Source: Rhinopomastus cyanomelas (lineage: Eukaryota; Chordata; Aves; Bucerotiformes; Rhinopomastidae). From it: a DNA stretch of 64,000 nt. The DNA lies in contig VXBP01002426.1 of the NCBI GenBank assembly GCA_013400115.1, positions 61,731 to 125,730 on the forward strand, given 5' to 3'. The notes beneath the pieces are model-generated. The model did not search any database and was not told the origin of the DNA. It worked only from the letters and a program-made list of their open reading frames with translations. Each line of letters begins with the position of its first letter. Positions within the stretch are counted from its first letter, which is position 1. This document shows positions 1 through 12,793 of the stretch, piece after piece. Both the position numbers and the translations under genes were made by a program.

Positions 1-169
1 GAAGTGGAAGAGTTTGTTAGGACCTATTTTTCCAGGTGCCTCACTCTTTCCAGCTTGCAGGCCAGTGAAGGAGAGGGTGCCAGATAATAAACAAGCAGGA
101 TCCAGCCTCAGTTTAGCAGAACTTCAGTGTCCTTGAGAAAAAGGGTGCTGTGTTATCAATTATTTGTTT

Positions 170-301
170 GAGACATTTAAGACCCGCCTGGATGTGTTCT
201 TGCGCAGCTTGGTCTAGGTGATCCTGCTGTGGAAGGGGGATTGGACTAGATGATCTTTCGAGGTCCCTTCCAATCCCTAATGATTCTATGATTCTGTGAT
301 T
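170..301 (+). mobile_element. CR1 LINE, 3'-terminal stub
   Basis: This is the last ~130 bases of a CR1 retrotransposon, 5'-truncated. It begins in the final ORF2 codons (the 'TFKTRLDVFLRSLV' region ending at a TAG stop), continues through the short 3' UTR with its 'GGGGGATTGGACTAGATGAT' box, and ends in ATTCTATG/ATTCTGTG octamers. The 'ggacctcgaaagatcatc' form on the complement matches the younger copies at 15858 and 24802, so it belongs to the same broad subfamily. Confidence 0.93.
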
Positions 302-2017
302 AAATGGACAGTGTAGTCAGGAGGTGATCTGGACTGCCTCGCAGGTTTCCAGAGAGCTGTTTTCTGTGCTTTCTATCATCATTTTTAAAAGGTGTTCTCC
401 AGCTCTTGCTTGTGAGCATCATCTTCCAAATGTGAATGGAATCTAAACTGGTGCAGAGCAGCTCATCAGAATCAGCACCCAGTCTGCAGCAGGAGCTCCA
501 GGAGTGATGTGATCCGCCTTTGTTCTTTGCAGTAGGGGTGTCGATGCTCAAGTTTATGATAATGTACTTGCCAGCATTGTTAATTATTCCACTGGAAGAA
601 AGGAGCTGGAGAGAGTTTGCACCATTTGCTCTCAGCAAGAGTCTTGTTTCAGTGTCCTAGTTTGGCTTCTCAAACAGGGGGTGTCTGGGAGGGTCCTGCT
701 TTCGTGGGGGGGTATGTGGGGGCTCTTTTTAGTCCCTGATTTGTGTCCTCCTTCCCTTTGGATGCAAACGGGATTCCTCTGAGAACCTAGATGAGCAAGC
801 TCTCAGTGCTTATGATGTTGAAAAAGTGAGGAATTTTTTTGCAGTGGCTCCTCACAGTTGCAGAGCTTGTTAACCTGAATGGCTCAATTAGCCAAATGCT
901 AACCTGCTGCCAGCACTGCTGTTCCTGGCACCACTGCCACTTCAGAAATGTTGTGTTTCACACATATGCTTTAAACGGCCCACTTCTGTTTATCTCTGAG
1001 GGGAAAGGATCAAGCATACACATAAAAATGCAGATGCACGACCTTGTGGTAGTAACTGAGCTAATACTGAGTGGTACCTGCTGTAACCCTGCCAATGGCT
1101 GTAACAAGGACGTGCTCCTGAAGTATTCAAGGAAATATGCTTCTGCTGTAGGGCGAGGGGGTTAGTGGAATGAAATCCATGTCCTTTAAGTCAGGGTATT
1201 AATGAACATTTCAGTTTTCTTTGAATATTTCTGCGGACAAGCTGCACAGAGGTCAGGATTAGAACTTGGTGCTTTCACTCCTTTGTGTGATCCCATTCGG
1301 ACCCTTGGCTGAGGTGTTAAGTCTTGTTTGCATTGTGGTTCCTCTGCGCAGGACAGCGTTGCTGCATCCTGGTTCAGAGGAGCAGGTAGTGATAGAAGAA
1401 AGCTGCTAGCCTGGGCAGAGCGCAGACTCCACAGGCTGGTAGGGAGCAGTGTGTTTATCTGGGGTCTGACTGAAACAGACCTTTCATTTATCCAGATTCA
1501 CCACAGGATTTGAAATGTGAGGAGTCGTAGGAATTATCATTGCTGGATAATTGCTTGAAGCTTTAACTCTTTTAGCTTAGCCAGTGGAGCTGTAAAATGA
1601 GCATATGAGACAGACTAGCTTGTGCTCCAGCTCTCGTGATCCCTGCTGGAGAACTTCAGTGTGTGGCATGCATTTTCTCCATACCTGAGCAGCAAAGCAC
1701 AGTGGATTCCTTGGAGTAGCTCTTCCTCTCTTTTTCATTCCAAGAACTAATAAATCTAGCCACTTTTTTGTCACCTGTGTGACCAGCTTCTCTCATAAAT
1801 GTTCCGGGTCCTCACTCTATGTAAGTTTTTGGTTTAGAGAGTAAAATATAAATGGGAAATACAGTTTCTATTCCTTTGGTTTTGAAAATAATAACAAGAA
1901 TGTCAGTTTGCTGCTTTTCCCCCATCTCACCCCAAATATTCCACATGTACTTTCATGAGTAGTAGAGATCCTGTTGTGTACAACCCCATGCTGTAGAGAA
2001 TGGAGCTTTTGAGGACA
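302..2017. other. Unique non-coding DNA
   Basis: No recognisable gene or repeat. Open frames are at most ~112 codons, lack similarity to anything I recognise and have no splice or translation context. A G-rich stretch at 677-722 has four G-runs, but its loops are long for a quadruplex. Confidence 0.5.
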
Positions 2018-2294
2018 GAATCATAGAATCATAGAATCATAACGGATCAGAAGGGACCTCGAAAGATCATCTAGTCCAACACATCCACGTGGGTCTGAAA
2101 CCTCTCCAGTGAAGGAGACTCCACAACCTCCCTGGGCAACCTGTTCCAGTGCTCTGTCACCCTCACCATGAAGAAGTTCCTTCTCAGGTTGATGTGGAAC
2201 CTCCTATGTTCCAGCTTACAACCATTGCCCCTTGTCCTATCACTACATGACACCGAGAACAGCCCAGTGCCATCGTCCTGACACCCACCCCTCA
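2018..2294 (-). mobile_element. CR1 LINE 3' end, internally deleted, broken at an N
   Basis: Antisense CR1 tail. It starts with three tail units (AATCATAG type), passes through the 3' UTR and then the ORF2 C-terminus (NLRRNFFMVRVTEHWNRLPREVVESPSLERF on the minus strand). About 50 bases of the 3' UTR, between 'atctagtcc' and 'aacacatcca', are missing compared with sister copies. Similarity stops at the ambiguous base 2295, after which the flank is unrelated. The copy may therefore be truncated by the assembly and not by biology. Confidence 0.93.
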
Positions 2295-2295
2295 N

Positions 2296-5200
2296 CAGAG
2301 GAAGGTGACTTACTGTACGAGTTGTCTGTTTGCATTCATCCACCTTTAGACATGGGGTGCTGGATGAGCTACTGCTTTTGCTCACCTCTGCTCTGAAGCT
2401 TCACCAACTCTGATGTTGCCAACAAGCTCACTCTGATTTTATCCGGTCCACAAGGATAAGCAAATCTGAGAGGCTGGCCCAAGGAAGGAACTGTCAGTTT
2501 GAGAAACTCTCTGGGAAGTTGTACTGACACAGACAAGTAAAATAAAGACATCCAGGGAGGAGGTGATGCTCTGTGAGTGTGACAGGTGGAGTTTTGCCCA
2601 GGTGGAATCCCAGGAGAAGAAAGCCCTTTGGATGGAGGGTAACGCTGATGATATCTTAATGTGTCTAGTTCTGTCTCCTGGCCCCTGAGTAAGCCAAGCC
2701 AACAAGCCATGTCAGGTAATCTAATGACTTTGAAATGGGAAAAGAAGCATCCTTCTTCTTGCCCGGGAAGCTTGGGACTTGCTGGCGGTGGCAGCCAGCA
2801 GCTGCGTGTACCACACAGCCAGGCAGCCGCTCAGAATGAGAACCCAGAGGGTGTAGTACTGCTCCTGATGTGGTTGTGCATGTAGGCAAACCTCAGGAGC
2901 TGGAAAGGATTGTGTGTGTTAAATCCACTGCAGAACATGCCATGTGGATGGTGTGGGGCAGCCAGACAGGTAGAACCTGGAACCACCAGCCACAACTGGA
3001 AGGGCCAGACACTACAAGTCAAAGCTGAGTAGTGAGGGGAAAGCACAGCTGCCCCTGCCCTGTGGATTTCCACATCTGCAGCATCTGCTCTGGACTCAGC
3101 TGTAAGAAGTACTTTTACTTCTTGAGTTGTCCTCCTCTTTCTTGGCTTTCCTCTCTTGATGTGCGTTCTGGCCAACATTCTGTTGGTGTGTGGGCAGGGG
3201 AAACAGCGGTGCGCTAGGGGTTAAGGCTTTCAGTTCATTTCTCACTGCAGCCATGCCACTGTGCAGAACAGAGCCAGTAGAACAGCCTGTCATTTGTCCC
3301 TTTTCACAAACTCTGTCATTTACATTTACCCCCGTCCCACACAGACCGGGACAGGCTATTATCACAGTCATTTCATTAGTAGTGAGAAGCACTTGCATCA
3401 GCAAGGCTGTATCACAAGCACAGACTAAGGAAGACTCCTGTGATGTGTCAGAGCATGGCACTTCAGGTCAGCCTTCCTCATCTCCTTTTACAGAGCTCCT
3501 CCTTGGGCTCCCTATCACACAGGTAAAGGGCAGCAGCAGCAGGATGGGCTGTGCAAAAATAAGGACCAAGTGAAATCTTGTTTCTGACTTGGCTTTGTCC
3601 CGTGTTTTGCTTTCCAGACTCACACAGGGCTCTCTAGGGGTGGGATGGACTTTTGAGTGGTGGGATTGCAGCGACACTCCTCACACCGCAACAGCAGACT
3701 CTCTGTTTGACTTTGCTCATAGCTGATACAGTTCACAGTTCTCACAGTTTTAACTCCGTATTTCTAAGTTGAACGAAATGAGATGGGGTTTTCTTGCTCT
3801 GTCCTCGAGTTTGCTGGCTTGAAGGACATGCTGACTTCTGAATTGTTCATGGTGTGTCGTGTGTCCCTGGAGAATGAATGGACAAAGCTGGCAGGGCCTG
3901 GCTGCAATTCCACCCTCTGCACAGCGTAGAACTTTATCTCCTGGAACGGCTATGAAAGGCCACTGGCTACTAGCCTAGATTCAAGAAGCCATTCAGGGCT
4001 GGTAGTCCTCTCTCCTGCTCAGGCAGCTCAGGGCTTCATGAAGACTGGCATCAACCAAAATCTTGAAGAAGGTTGTCAGTGGTGTTTCACAGTTCCCCCC
4101 ACCCGTGCTAATCCCTTTTGTGATGTGCTGCTTCTGAAGTGAACCCCACTAAGTGCTAGAGCTCTGCCCTGTTTCTTGAGGGGATGCCCTCCGTCCTGGC
4201 AACAGTTTGCAGTGGATTTTGGTGGAGAGAGTAGGGTGCTGGTCACCCATAGGATTCCAGACAGAGTCAGCCAAGCAGTTAATTTCTCAGTGTTTTTCAG
4301 CACATACTTGGTCATACACAGTCCCCCTTCCCTTGAACTTTATGCCACCTAATCCAGGTGGAGTTATTTGCCTAAACAGTTTAAAAGTGAGTAGAGGAGA
4401 CAGAGTGCTTTGTATTTTCTTTGCAAAGATGGAGAGATGTGTATAGCAGAACTCCAAACATTGTACACAGTAAAGTCAAATAAAGGCAGACAAATGTCCA
4501 CCTCATCCCTCAAACATCAGTTTGTAAAAAGAGCTGCAGAAAATGAGTTAATTCCTTGCCTGATGGATAGCTCAGCCGTGCACAGAGCAATTGCAGCTAG
4601 GAGTGTGCCAGGCTTTATTTGCTGGTTGGCTGGATATTTATGTCAGGTTGCCAGGCAAATTCATATACTGCTCTGCTGCAGGCAAGGTCTTGGGGGTGGG
4701 GTAGATGGATAAACAGTGTAGAAAGATCTGAAGGTGTAGGAAGAGCTTTGGAGGAAAAGAATGGGTTTGAAAGTTGTAAAACCTGCATCTATTTTCATCC
4801 TCTGTTGCTGAAGCAGAGGTGTAGAAGGCTGAGCTGCTCTGCAGCACTGCCAGGTTAGCATCTGTGCAGTTCTGTACCCTTGGGCCGTGAACAGGCAGCA
4901 TCTAAGGGAGAACTTGGCAAACCAGATAGTTCCTGCAATGCTGGAGTTCGTGTCACTGCCTGGAGTGTTTGCATGTTTCTAGAGTCATGCAAACTCCAAA
5001 CCTGCAGTACTTTCAGTTAAAGTCTTTTCTGCCCATACAAACCACAGAAAGTAATTAAATACACAATGAAACTGTCTGCGCTCCATGTAGCCATTCCCTT
5101 TCTCACCCTCAGCTGCCTGCAGCCTGTGTGTCACATGTCAGGCTAAGACCTGCAGTTCATGAGCCAGGATGATTTTCTAATTGCCATTTGAGGGCCTTGG

Positions 5201-5303
5201 AAAGGCTGGAGACTCCCTCTGAGTTTGCAGGCTCTTGCTGTGACTTACAGGGCAACATGTGTAAGTGTCTGGATCGCCAAGCATCCCACATGGGTTGGCA
5301 TTA
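2296..5303. other. Unique non-coding DNA
   Basis: About 3 kb in which I see no repeat and no credible exon. Several overlapping frames of 70-127 codons occur on both strands at 2660-3680. They overlap each other, are compositionally ordinary, and none shows a recognisable domain. Confidence 0.5.
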
Positions 5304-5518
5304 TGTAGTGGGTTGACCCTGAACCTCATCCTTCCCACCTGGGTCGTCACTAACATCATAGGATGGAGACCCTGACTGTATTTCAACTACGAGCTTTTAG
5401 CTAAAGCATCAGATACACAGGGAGGGTTTAATAAACCCACTGACAGATCTGCAGGCAGTGAAACCACTGGCTCCATTTGGGGACAAAAGGCACCAAGACG
5501 TTTTATTTCACTCCCCTC
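5304..5518 (+). repeat. Dispersed LTR-like repeat, copy 1
   Basis: About 215 bases that recur in the same orientation at 44826-45038 with clear base-by-base similarity. Both copies start with TGTAGTG. Shared landmarks in order are a TCCTTCC-CCTGGGTC block, 'ACTAACATC', 'GAGCTTTTAGCTAAAGCATC', a 'GGGTTTAA-AAACCCAC' near-palindrome, 'GGCAGTGAAACCACTG' and 'CACCAAGAC...CACTCCCCTC'. This copy contains AATAAA inside the near-palindrome. The TGTAGTGGGTTGACC start resembles avian ERV LTR starts, but I see no internal retroviral genes and no second LTR in cis, so the class is an inference. Confidence 0.75.
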
Positions 5519-8500
5519 ACTACACAGCAGAGACAAACCCCACACAGGACAGACACATGGAGTTTTATCACCCTGCTCCTACACTGAGCTGAGATAGAAA
5601 GTCCAGAGCATCTTCATCACAGACAGTTCCTGCTTCATTCCTGTCATCCATCTTCTGAAATCTCAGTGTTCACAGACATTTTAAGAGAATGTCTTGATCT
5701 TCACAAATCTCTAAAGGTCAGGATCATCCAAACACAGAAGATTCCGCAGGTCAAGAAGAGATTATTCTCCCACCGTAAATCATTTTTCAAAGCAGTAGAC
5801 ATTTGCTCTCAGCAGCAGCAACGCAGCTCTGAACAGACTCCAAGATGGCGATAAGAAGAAGAAAGCAGAAGACGAGCAAGTGATGCCAAGGGTGGGGGGC
5901 CAGTGGTGAGGCAGAGACTTTTCAGACTTTTCAAACCCAAACTTTCCAGTGGAAAACACACAAGCTTAGAGATTCTACTCAGCTTTTGAAGCAGAACAGT
6001 AAGTCAAAGGGGGAATGTTTGGAAGCAAAAGTTAAATTAGGAAACAGAAATAAAGGCCAATATCAATCTTTTATGTATGTAGTTACCAAACAGTATCTCC
6101 TTTGTCAGCAGTACAGGCAGCAGCCACAGAACAGAGCTGTCCCTCAGGTTAGTTACTGTGTGTGCCAGGGTGTCCTGTGCTCCTGCACCTGCTCAGAAAG
6201 AGCTGAGATGGATTATGAAAATGTTTCAGCAAACAGCAGCCTTTTTTTTTGGTAGCAAATGTAACTGCTGGATAAACTCGGGGCTGCAAAACGCTGAGGT
6301 TTAGCACTTCACTGGGCAGGCTGTGTGTGGTTTGGAGACAACCAGCACATGGTAGGCTGGCAGCAAACCGCTGTCTGAGACAGCTATGACTCAGAGGAAT
6401 GAAGAGTCAAAAAAGAGGGACGTTGTCTTGGATAATCACATCCTTAGCCCGTCAGGGCAAGTGTTTTGTCCTGTTGTTGCCCTTCCATCCTTTCCTGAAC
6501 TTGACTGGAAATCAGTTTGGTTTCATTCTGTTTTAAGGAAGAAATCAGACATCTGTATTTTTAAGCTATCATTACTCTTACTAATTCTTTTGGAGAAAGG
6601 CAACAAGACTGTATTTGAAAGGTGGGCTATGAAAGATTCCCATTTCTCTAGGTGTGTGAGAAAAGATTGTTGCATGTTTCTTGAAGTCTGAAATGCAAGA
6701 AAGTTGGGCCTCTCTGGGTGCTGAAAGGATCCTCACAGGCAGGGCAGATATACAGAGACAGAGCAGTGGTTTCTTGGTGTGGGAAGAGGAGAAGGGCAGG
6801 AATTTTTACCGAAAGAAATTCTGGAAACAGCCAGCCCAGGAGAAAGGTAGCTCCCAATTTATTTATGGATGCTCATAATGAAATGGTAGATACCAAGCTG
6901 GCGTGATGTGCAGTCTGGAGGGATAAACCAGTGCTCGAGATCTGACAGCACGACTCTTAAAAATATTTACTGCCGCAATTTAAATAGAAAGTGTCACAGA
7001 AGCAATCCTTTATTTCTGTTGGTTGGCCTTCACTGCAACATAAACATAAGCAATTTAAATAGTAGAGGTTCCAGGAACTATCACGCACATCAATATTCAA
7101 CTTAGCAAGAACCCAGACAGCACCTCAGCGGATTTTTGGGGGGAGAAACACAAAATCTTTCCCGGATACTCTTTTCCCCAAGATCACCAAGGAGGTTTTT
7201 TTCAGGCTCATCTCCTTGTTCCCACATACACGAGTAAAGAAATCCCTGTCGGTCTCTCTGAATGGAGGACTGCATCCTCCTCTGCAAGCACAGCTCTCCT
7301 GGAGAGGAGTGCTGGGTATTTAATTAAAATTGGAGACGGAGGAAGCACCACTGTCATTTAGGTGACGGACAGAGGAGGAGGAAACCTAGCAAAACGTTCC
7401 CAAATGAATAACCCCATAACTAAGCCACGCTTACCTAAAGGCCTCCTTTCGGATCTCCTCACCTAGTCCCTCCCAGCACAGCTTTCCAAGGGTCTTCCCA
7501 GCACAGTGCTTGAGGGACTGCCAGGCAGAGGGGATTTAAAATCCTTAGGAGAAGCACCCTGTTGCTCCTAAAACATGCCACAGAGGGAGGTGGCTTGAGT
7601 CTTTTTACACCTCAAGTGTCAGGAGGTGCAAGTTTATGTTAGGAGTTCAGTGCAGGAGAAGTGGAGGGGATCTTGAGGGCAAAGCCACCATAGTTTAGGC
7701 AGCTGTGTCAGAGAAGTTATGTAAAAGGCCTGGACTTCGAGTTGTTCTTTGTAGCTATTTTAAGCTATGACTGAGGGCTGGGCACAAATTCAGCCCCTCC
7801 TAGCATTACTACAGGCACATTCACTGCAGTTTGAATTTACCTCCATCCCAGGACTCTTTGATGCCTGTCCCTTCATCCATGTCCTTTCTGGTGTCAGAGA
7901 GGTTGGGGAAAGACCTGTTACTCGATCATTTATCATAAAGCCCAAAGGGAAGCTCTTTGAAGTTGCTTGCCACCGCCAAATGCCAGACTGCTTCGTGGGG
8001 TATCTGGCCAAGGAAGTGGCTTTAGGATGAACTGTTAGGGGTTCATTCTTCAAGCAAATCTCTGCTACAGAAAAGGGATGGGGAACCTGGCCACTCCTGG
8101 ATTGCTTGTTCTGTCACTTCTGTAGCTTTTGGAGAGGGGTCTGGTCATCACTCTTCCTTTGGTTCAACCAGTTCAGAATTCTCAGATGACAGGTGAGCTG
8201 GACAGTGTTTTGATGTGGGTGTGAGGAGAGGGCAGCAGACAATGAGCCTTCAGGCTTCCTGTGGCTCTCAGCAGGTGGTGGCCATGCATGCAGTGGTGAT
8301 GCTGCCTGCACTTGGTGCTGCCTTTGAAGCATGAGGCATGTTTAATGGCAACTTCTTGCCACCCACAGAAAGCAATGGGAGAGAGCTCTCTGATTTGCCT
8401 CGTTTATTGCTGATAACTGAATTCAGAGCAGTGCCCATCTCCAGTGCAAAGTTGAGCGGTGGCTTGTGTTTTAATCCCATGGTACCATCATTCATCTCTC

Positions 8501-9450
8501 AGCCTGCGTTGTTCCCTCGTTCTTTGTCTGCCACTACTTTCTTGTCTTGCAGGCCTACAGTTTTCACCCACTTTCTAATTTCTTTCTCTGGCCTTTCTTC
8601 TGTCTGTTCTCCTCCAGATCTGCGCTGGGTGATACATATGTGCAGAAGGAGTTGTTTCTAATGAGCTGCTAGCCAGGGAGAAGGCAAGATAGATCACTTT
8701 TAAAATTGGAAGAGAAGGGTGGGGGTGGCCGTTTACGCTGAGGGGCACTGTATTTTTCAATAGATTCTTATTTAATTAAGAACACTTCTGGAAGGAAAGG
8801 AATGATGGTGTCTTTAGTAACACATTAGAGAACAGCAGAACAGTTGTTTGGATGTTTTTTCCTGAAGCACTGTGGGAGTTTCCTCTTTGAGAACTGCCTT
8901 TGTGCTTTCACATTATGAGCTGTAGTTAATAAAGAGAAGAACACAACCATAAAGCCACTGTGAAGTTCCTGTGCTGTCTGAAATGCATTGAAAGGAGTTC
9001 TTTTAGATGCACGTGTGAAGTCTGATGCCTGGCTAAATAGGCACTGAAAATGGGGAGGAGCTGGTTCCAGACTAATACTGACTTTGGCTGGACCAGACTG
9101 ACTCCCTTTTATAAAGAAAAAGCATTTTTAATTATAAGGTGCAAACAGAAAAGAACCATCACCTGAAATGAAGAAGAATTGGCACTATAAGAGATGCAAC
9201 CAAAATACCAGCTGGAAGTGGTAAGTTGAGGTCATAGTTTAAGAAGGACACCAACAGATCAAACTCAGGGGAAAACCTGGTTGTCAATGCCAGCAGTAAA
9301 CCCTCAGTGCCCAGCATGATTTCGCAGGGAGATAGTTAAAGAAGGTCTTTTTATCTGCGTGTAACTCAAAAGTGAGTAGGATGAAGTGAGAATTCACTGT
9401 ACCCATCTAGTAATTGGTTAAAGTAGTTCTTGCAAGTTCAGGTACAGTGG
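5519..9450. other. Unique non-coding DNA
   Basis: No gene or transposon recognised over ~3.9 kb. The part at 6950-7090 is AT-rich. The stretch 7320-7460 keeps several CpGs and could be a constrained non-coding segment, but the sequence alone does not establish this. Confidence 0.45.
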
Positions 9451-9591
9451 TAGAATGTACAATGAGGAGGGACTTTCTGTACTTGCCTTTTCTCTTGCGG
9501 TCTTTAAGCACCAATTGCTGGCTGCTGTCAAAGTGATGATACCAGGAGAACTAATTTGTGATCTAGAATAATGGGGCATTTCTTGTAAAAA
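9451..9591. repeat. Unclassified dispersed or duplicated repeat, copy A
   Basis: About 140 bases closely matching 12794-12932 in the same orientation. Both contain 'TGTACAATGAGGAGGGA', 'TACTTGCCTTTTCTCTTGC', 'GTCTTTAAGCACCA', 'TTGCTGGCTGCTGTCAAAGT', 'CCAGGAGAACTAAT' and 'GATCTAGAATAA'. On the minus strand both read ITLTAASNWCLKTAREKAST. Most differences in that frame are synonymous or confined to the ends. This copy has two extra bases near 9558 that shift the frame upstream. I cannot assign it to a known transposon or gene. Confidence 0.8.
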
Positions 9592-12167
9592 CTGGTGAAG
9601 GTGAGGCTTTCCTAAGAGCAAACTATCAGCAGTGGCACGAAAAGGAACGGCTTAGTGGACCAGCAGAAGCAGCGAACCGTTGAGAACACACTTGCCTTGT
9701 GCTGCGAGTGTGCGATGTACCGAGGGGCACCAAGCAGGCTGCTTTTGTGCTATTTTATGTTTCATACACACAATTCTTGATGTCTCTAGCATACATTTGG
9801 GAATGGTGAAGAGAAGGAGCTTTATCATACTGTTCATGTCATGTTTATCCAGAACACTCTGTTCCCAAATGTTTTCCAGTCCAGGTGATAGCAGAATGAC
9901 TTCTCCCTCCAGCCTTTGCAAATGCAAGAAATTCTGAGCTGTATTCAGAGCCAGCAGATGCAAACTCAAGGGTCTTCAGGAAGTTGTACTGAGTTACAAA
10001 GTGTTTAACCCGCAACTCTTGCTAACCCCATCAATCTGTGCCACCACTGCTCACATGAGCATCTACTTCAGTCAAGACTCAGCCAGCTTCCTTTAATGGA
10101 CTGCAGTGTTTGGTATTTACTGAGCACAGTGGCTTTGCCTGAAAAGGTTAGGGAGCTCTCAAGCAAAGTGTGGTTTGCAGCTCTGCTGGTATCAGAGAGG
10201 GGGGCCAGGCAGCTGGTGCCTTGATGACTGCAGCGCAATGAAGTCTGAGGTTGAGTGTTTCTGTGGCATCACACAGGTTTGCAAAGCCAGGCACTGCAGT
10301 TCAACCAACTGCTTTCTGTCTGCCCCCTGTGATTTTGCTATCTGCAGTTGCAAACAAGAATGAAATCTACCCACTCTGTGCTGTCAGTGTGTTGAATGTC
10401 ATTGTGAACCAAGAGGGAGCGCTTCAGAGCGGCAGTGACAATGCCCACTGGAAAGTGCTGTCTGATCCCTTCCCACCGCAGTGACACAAGAGAGGCCAAT
10501 CGCTTGTGCCGTCTCCTCAGAACAGGGGTTATGCAGATGTAGGCTTTGTAATCGATGGGAGTGCCTCTGAATCACTGCAGAAAGGCAGGAGTGTGTATAT
10601 TTTCGAAGCAATGCTGTTAGCTGCAGGTACCACTGCATCCCAGCCATTTAGCTGTGTCAAAGATGTGATTAAGCTGCAGCTGTGGGACTCAGGTGACAGT
10701 GCCAGATCACATTAGCAACACGATGGGTGTTTCTCCAACAGCCATCTCCAGCTTTCTTCTGCTTAAGGGTCTGCTGCAGATCTGGGTTTCATCCCTCATA
10801 CCTTGTCATCTGAGGGACATAAAGATTATACACTGGTAGCCAAAATTAATATTTGTTGGAATTTAGGAATTAAGAGTAATTTTGACTTTTTGCATTACTG
10901 TATGAACTATGGTTGATGGCAAACCTGAGCTGGGGCCAGATGTGTTCCGGTTTCCTATGGGGCTGAGCTGCGAGTGCAGCTGGACTGGCAGCATACACAC
11001 TCCAAGCGAACCCTGTGTGTGAAAAGGGGGCTTTTAAAGACATGGCCTCCATGTAATGTTACAGGTATTTCGAGGGGAGATGTTTCAGAAGGGGCCTTCT
11101 TCCTCCCACACCATTCTTTTTTTTTCAGTGAAGTTAGGTCCTGACTAGTGTGCATTCCCAGCTCCCAGTCCTGCCTGGGACCAAAGGGTCCTCTGTCAAA
11201 CATGTAAGCAGCTTTTTCATTTTTGCTGTTTTTGTTTAAACAAGCTAGAGCCCCCAGGAAGGAGTTTAATGTGCTGGTTCAGCTCCACTAAGCACAGCAG
11301 AAACACAGGAAAGGATGAGAACAGCCCATTCAGACAATTTCTCCAGAACATTTTCTGTTTGGCCAAACCCCTTTAAGCCTCCCAGCCTCATGCCTGTTCC
11401 CTTTATCAAGAAGCTGGTTCCATGATTTGCATTAAGAACTGTGTGATTTTTATTTAGCAGATTGAGAGATGTCATAATGAAAAAAATTGTGAGCAGGCAT
11501 TAATCAGCCACGTGTTTCATTTCCTTCAGCCCCACAAGTGCTGAATTCTCGGTTTGATTTCATTATTGAAATTACAGGACCATGTAAAGATCTGGCTGTG
11601 TCCCAAAACAGCCTCTTGAAAAGGACCTCTCAAGCAGCAGCCATGCCCAGCAACCTGCTGCCAGGGTCTCCACATATCCCTGGTAGCAAAGAGCAACTGC
11701 TCGTCTGCAGGAACAGTGCAGTACCTGTGTGGCAGATTCCCAAGCGCTCTTTTGTACTCTGTTAGCTAGACCTGCTGCAGTGAGGTGGACCAAGTGTCTA
11801 CTGAGAACTGTGACTTGCACAGCACTTCAGGGGAACGAGCCTGGAACTGATCTGGGCTGGTCCCGTCTTAACAATGATTACAGGCAGATGTGCTTGATGG
11901 ACTGGCCATTTTGGCCACCTGCACAGACTGAGGCAGCACAGGACTGCCCCAGCATAGGCCTTAGCTGCTGTGGAGCTTCTGAGTCCTGGAGCAGCTGGAA
12001 ACCAGCCTGAGCAGCACCAATGCATGGTTCTGGCATGCTGGCCTTATCTAAGATGTGCTTCAGAATGCTCCTGTCCATGTGAGAAGAGAAACAGCTAATT
12101 CGTTTCAGTACTGGATTGGTTTGCTGTTTCTTCTTGTTGGGAATGAGAGAAATCCATCTATTATGGA
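9592..12167. other. Unique non-coding DNA
   Basis: About 2.6 kb with no recognised repeat, RNA or exon. Overlapping frames up to ~105 codons on both strands (for example 9652-9969 and 11729-12010) have no identifiable domain. Confidence 0.5.
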
Positions 12168-12265
12168 GCTTAGGGACATGGTTTAGCAGTGGGTTTGCTA
12201 TGGTTAGGTTAATGGTTGGACTCAGTCTTTAAGGTCTTACCCAGCTTAAACGATTCTGTGATTTT
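12168..12265 (+). mobile_element. Old CR1 LINE 3' end
   Basis: The 3' UTR of an older CR1 type. It has 'agggacatggtttagcagtg', a 'GTTAGGTTAATGGTTGGACT' core, an 'AAGGTCTTACCCAGC' block and a closing 'ACGATTCTGTGATTTT' tail. The core wording differs from the younger copies in the window ('GGATTGGACTAGATGATC'), so it belongs to another, older subfamily. No ORF2 remnant is visible upstream. Confidence 0.85.
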
Positions 12266-12793
12266 GTGCTTCTGGCAGGGGGTGCAGCACTGCAGGTGAA
12301 CTTCAGCGAAGGCTGTCATGTAGGGATTTCTCATCTTCAGAAATGCCACCCAGCTATGTCAAAGCTGCAGGCACAGTGCAAGCACCAACTCACAAGTGTT
12401 CACGTGGACAAACACACAGAAAAACCACTGTTAAGATGTCCGGTGGAGACCTTGGAGATGAAAATGCTGCTGCTTGGAGATTTCCATTGGTCGAGTGACT
12501 GAGGCCTGTTTAGTCTGGCCAAGAGTACGCTGGAGAGATCAGAGACATCACAAAGGCGAAAGGCTGGTGTAGAAACTGCGGCAGCTGGTGCGAATGAGAG
12601 ACACAGGGCAAGCAGTGGAGCTGCAGACAGTGGAGCTGCAGGCAGTGGAGCTGCAAGCAACAGGCTTTAGTAATGGGTGACAGTCTCAACTGGATCAAAA
12701 GAGAAGCTGGGCAAATTCTTGCAAGGGAGGACCACATCAAGCTGTGATGGTCTGGACATCTTTTTCAGGCCTGGGGGTGCCTGAGCTGCTGGG
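12266..12793. other. Unique DNA with a small tandem repeat
   Basis: No gene recognised. It holds the 16-bp triplicate listed separately and runs directly into copy B of the dispersed repeat. The segment 12500-12780 may belong to the same unknown unit as copy B, but copy A has no equivalent. Confidence 0.4.
12612..12659. repeat. 16-bp tandem repeat, three units
   Basis: Three near-identical 16-base units of the form GCAGTGGAGCTGCAGR follow each other head to tail; on the minus strand they read as repeated leucine-histidine-cysteine codons. It looks like recent slippage, and I see no functional signal. Confidence 0.85.
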
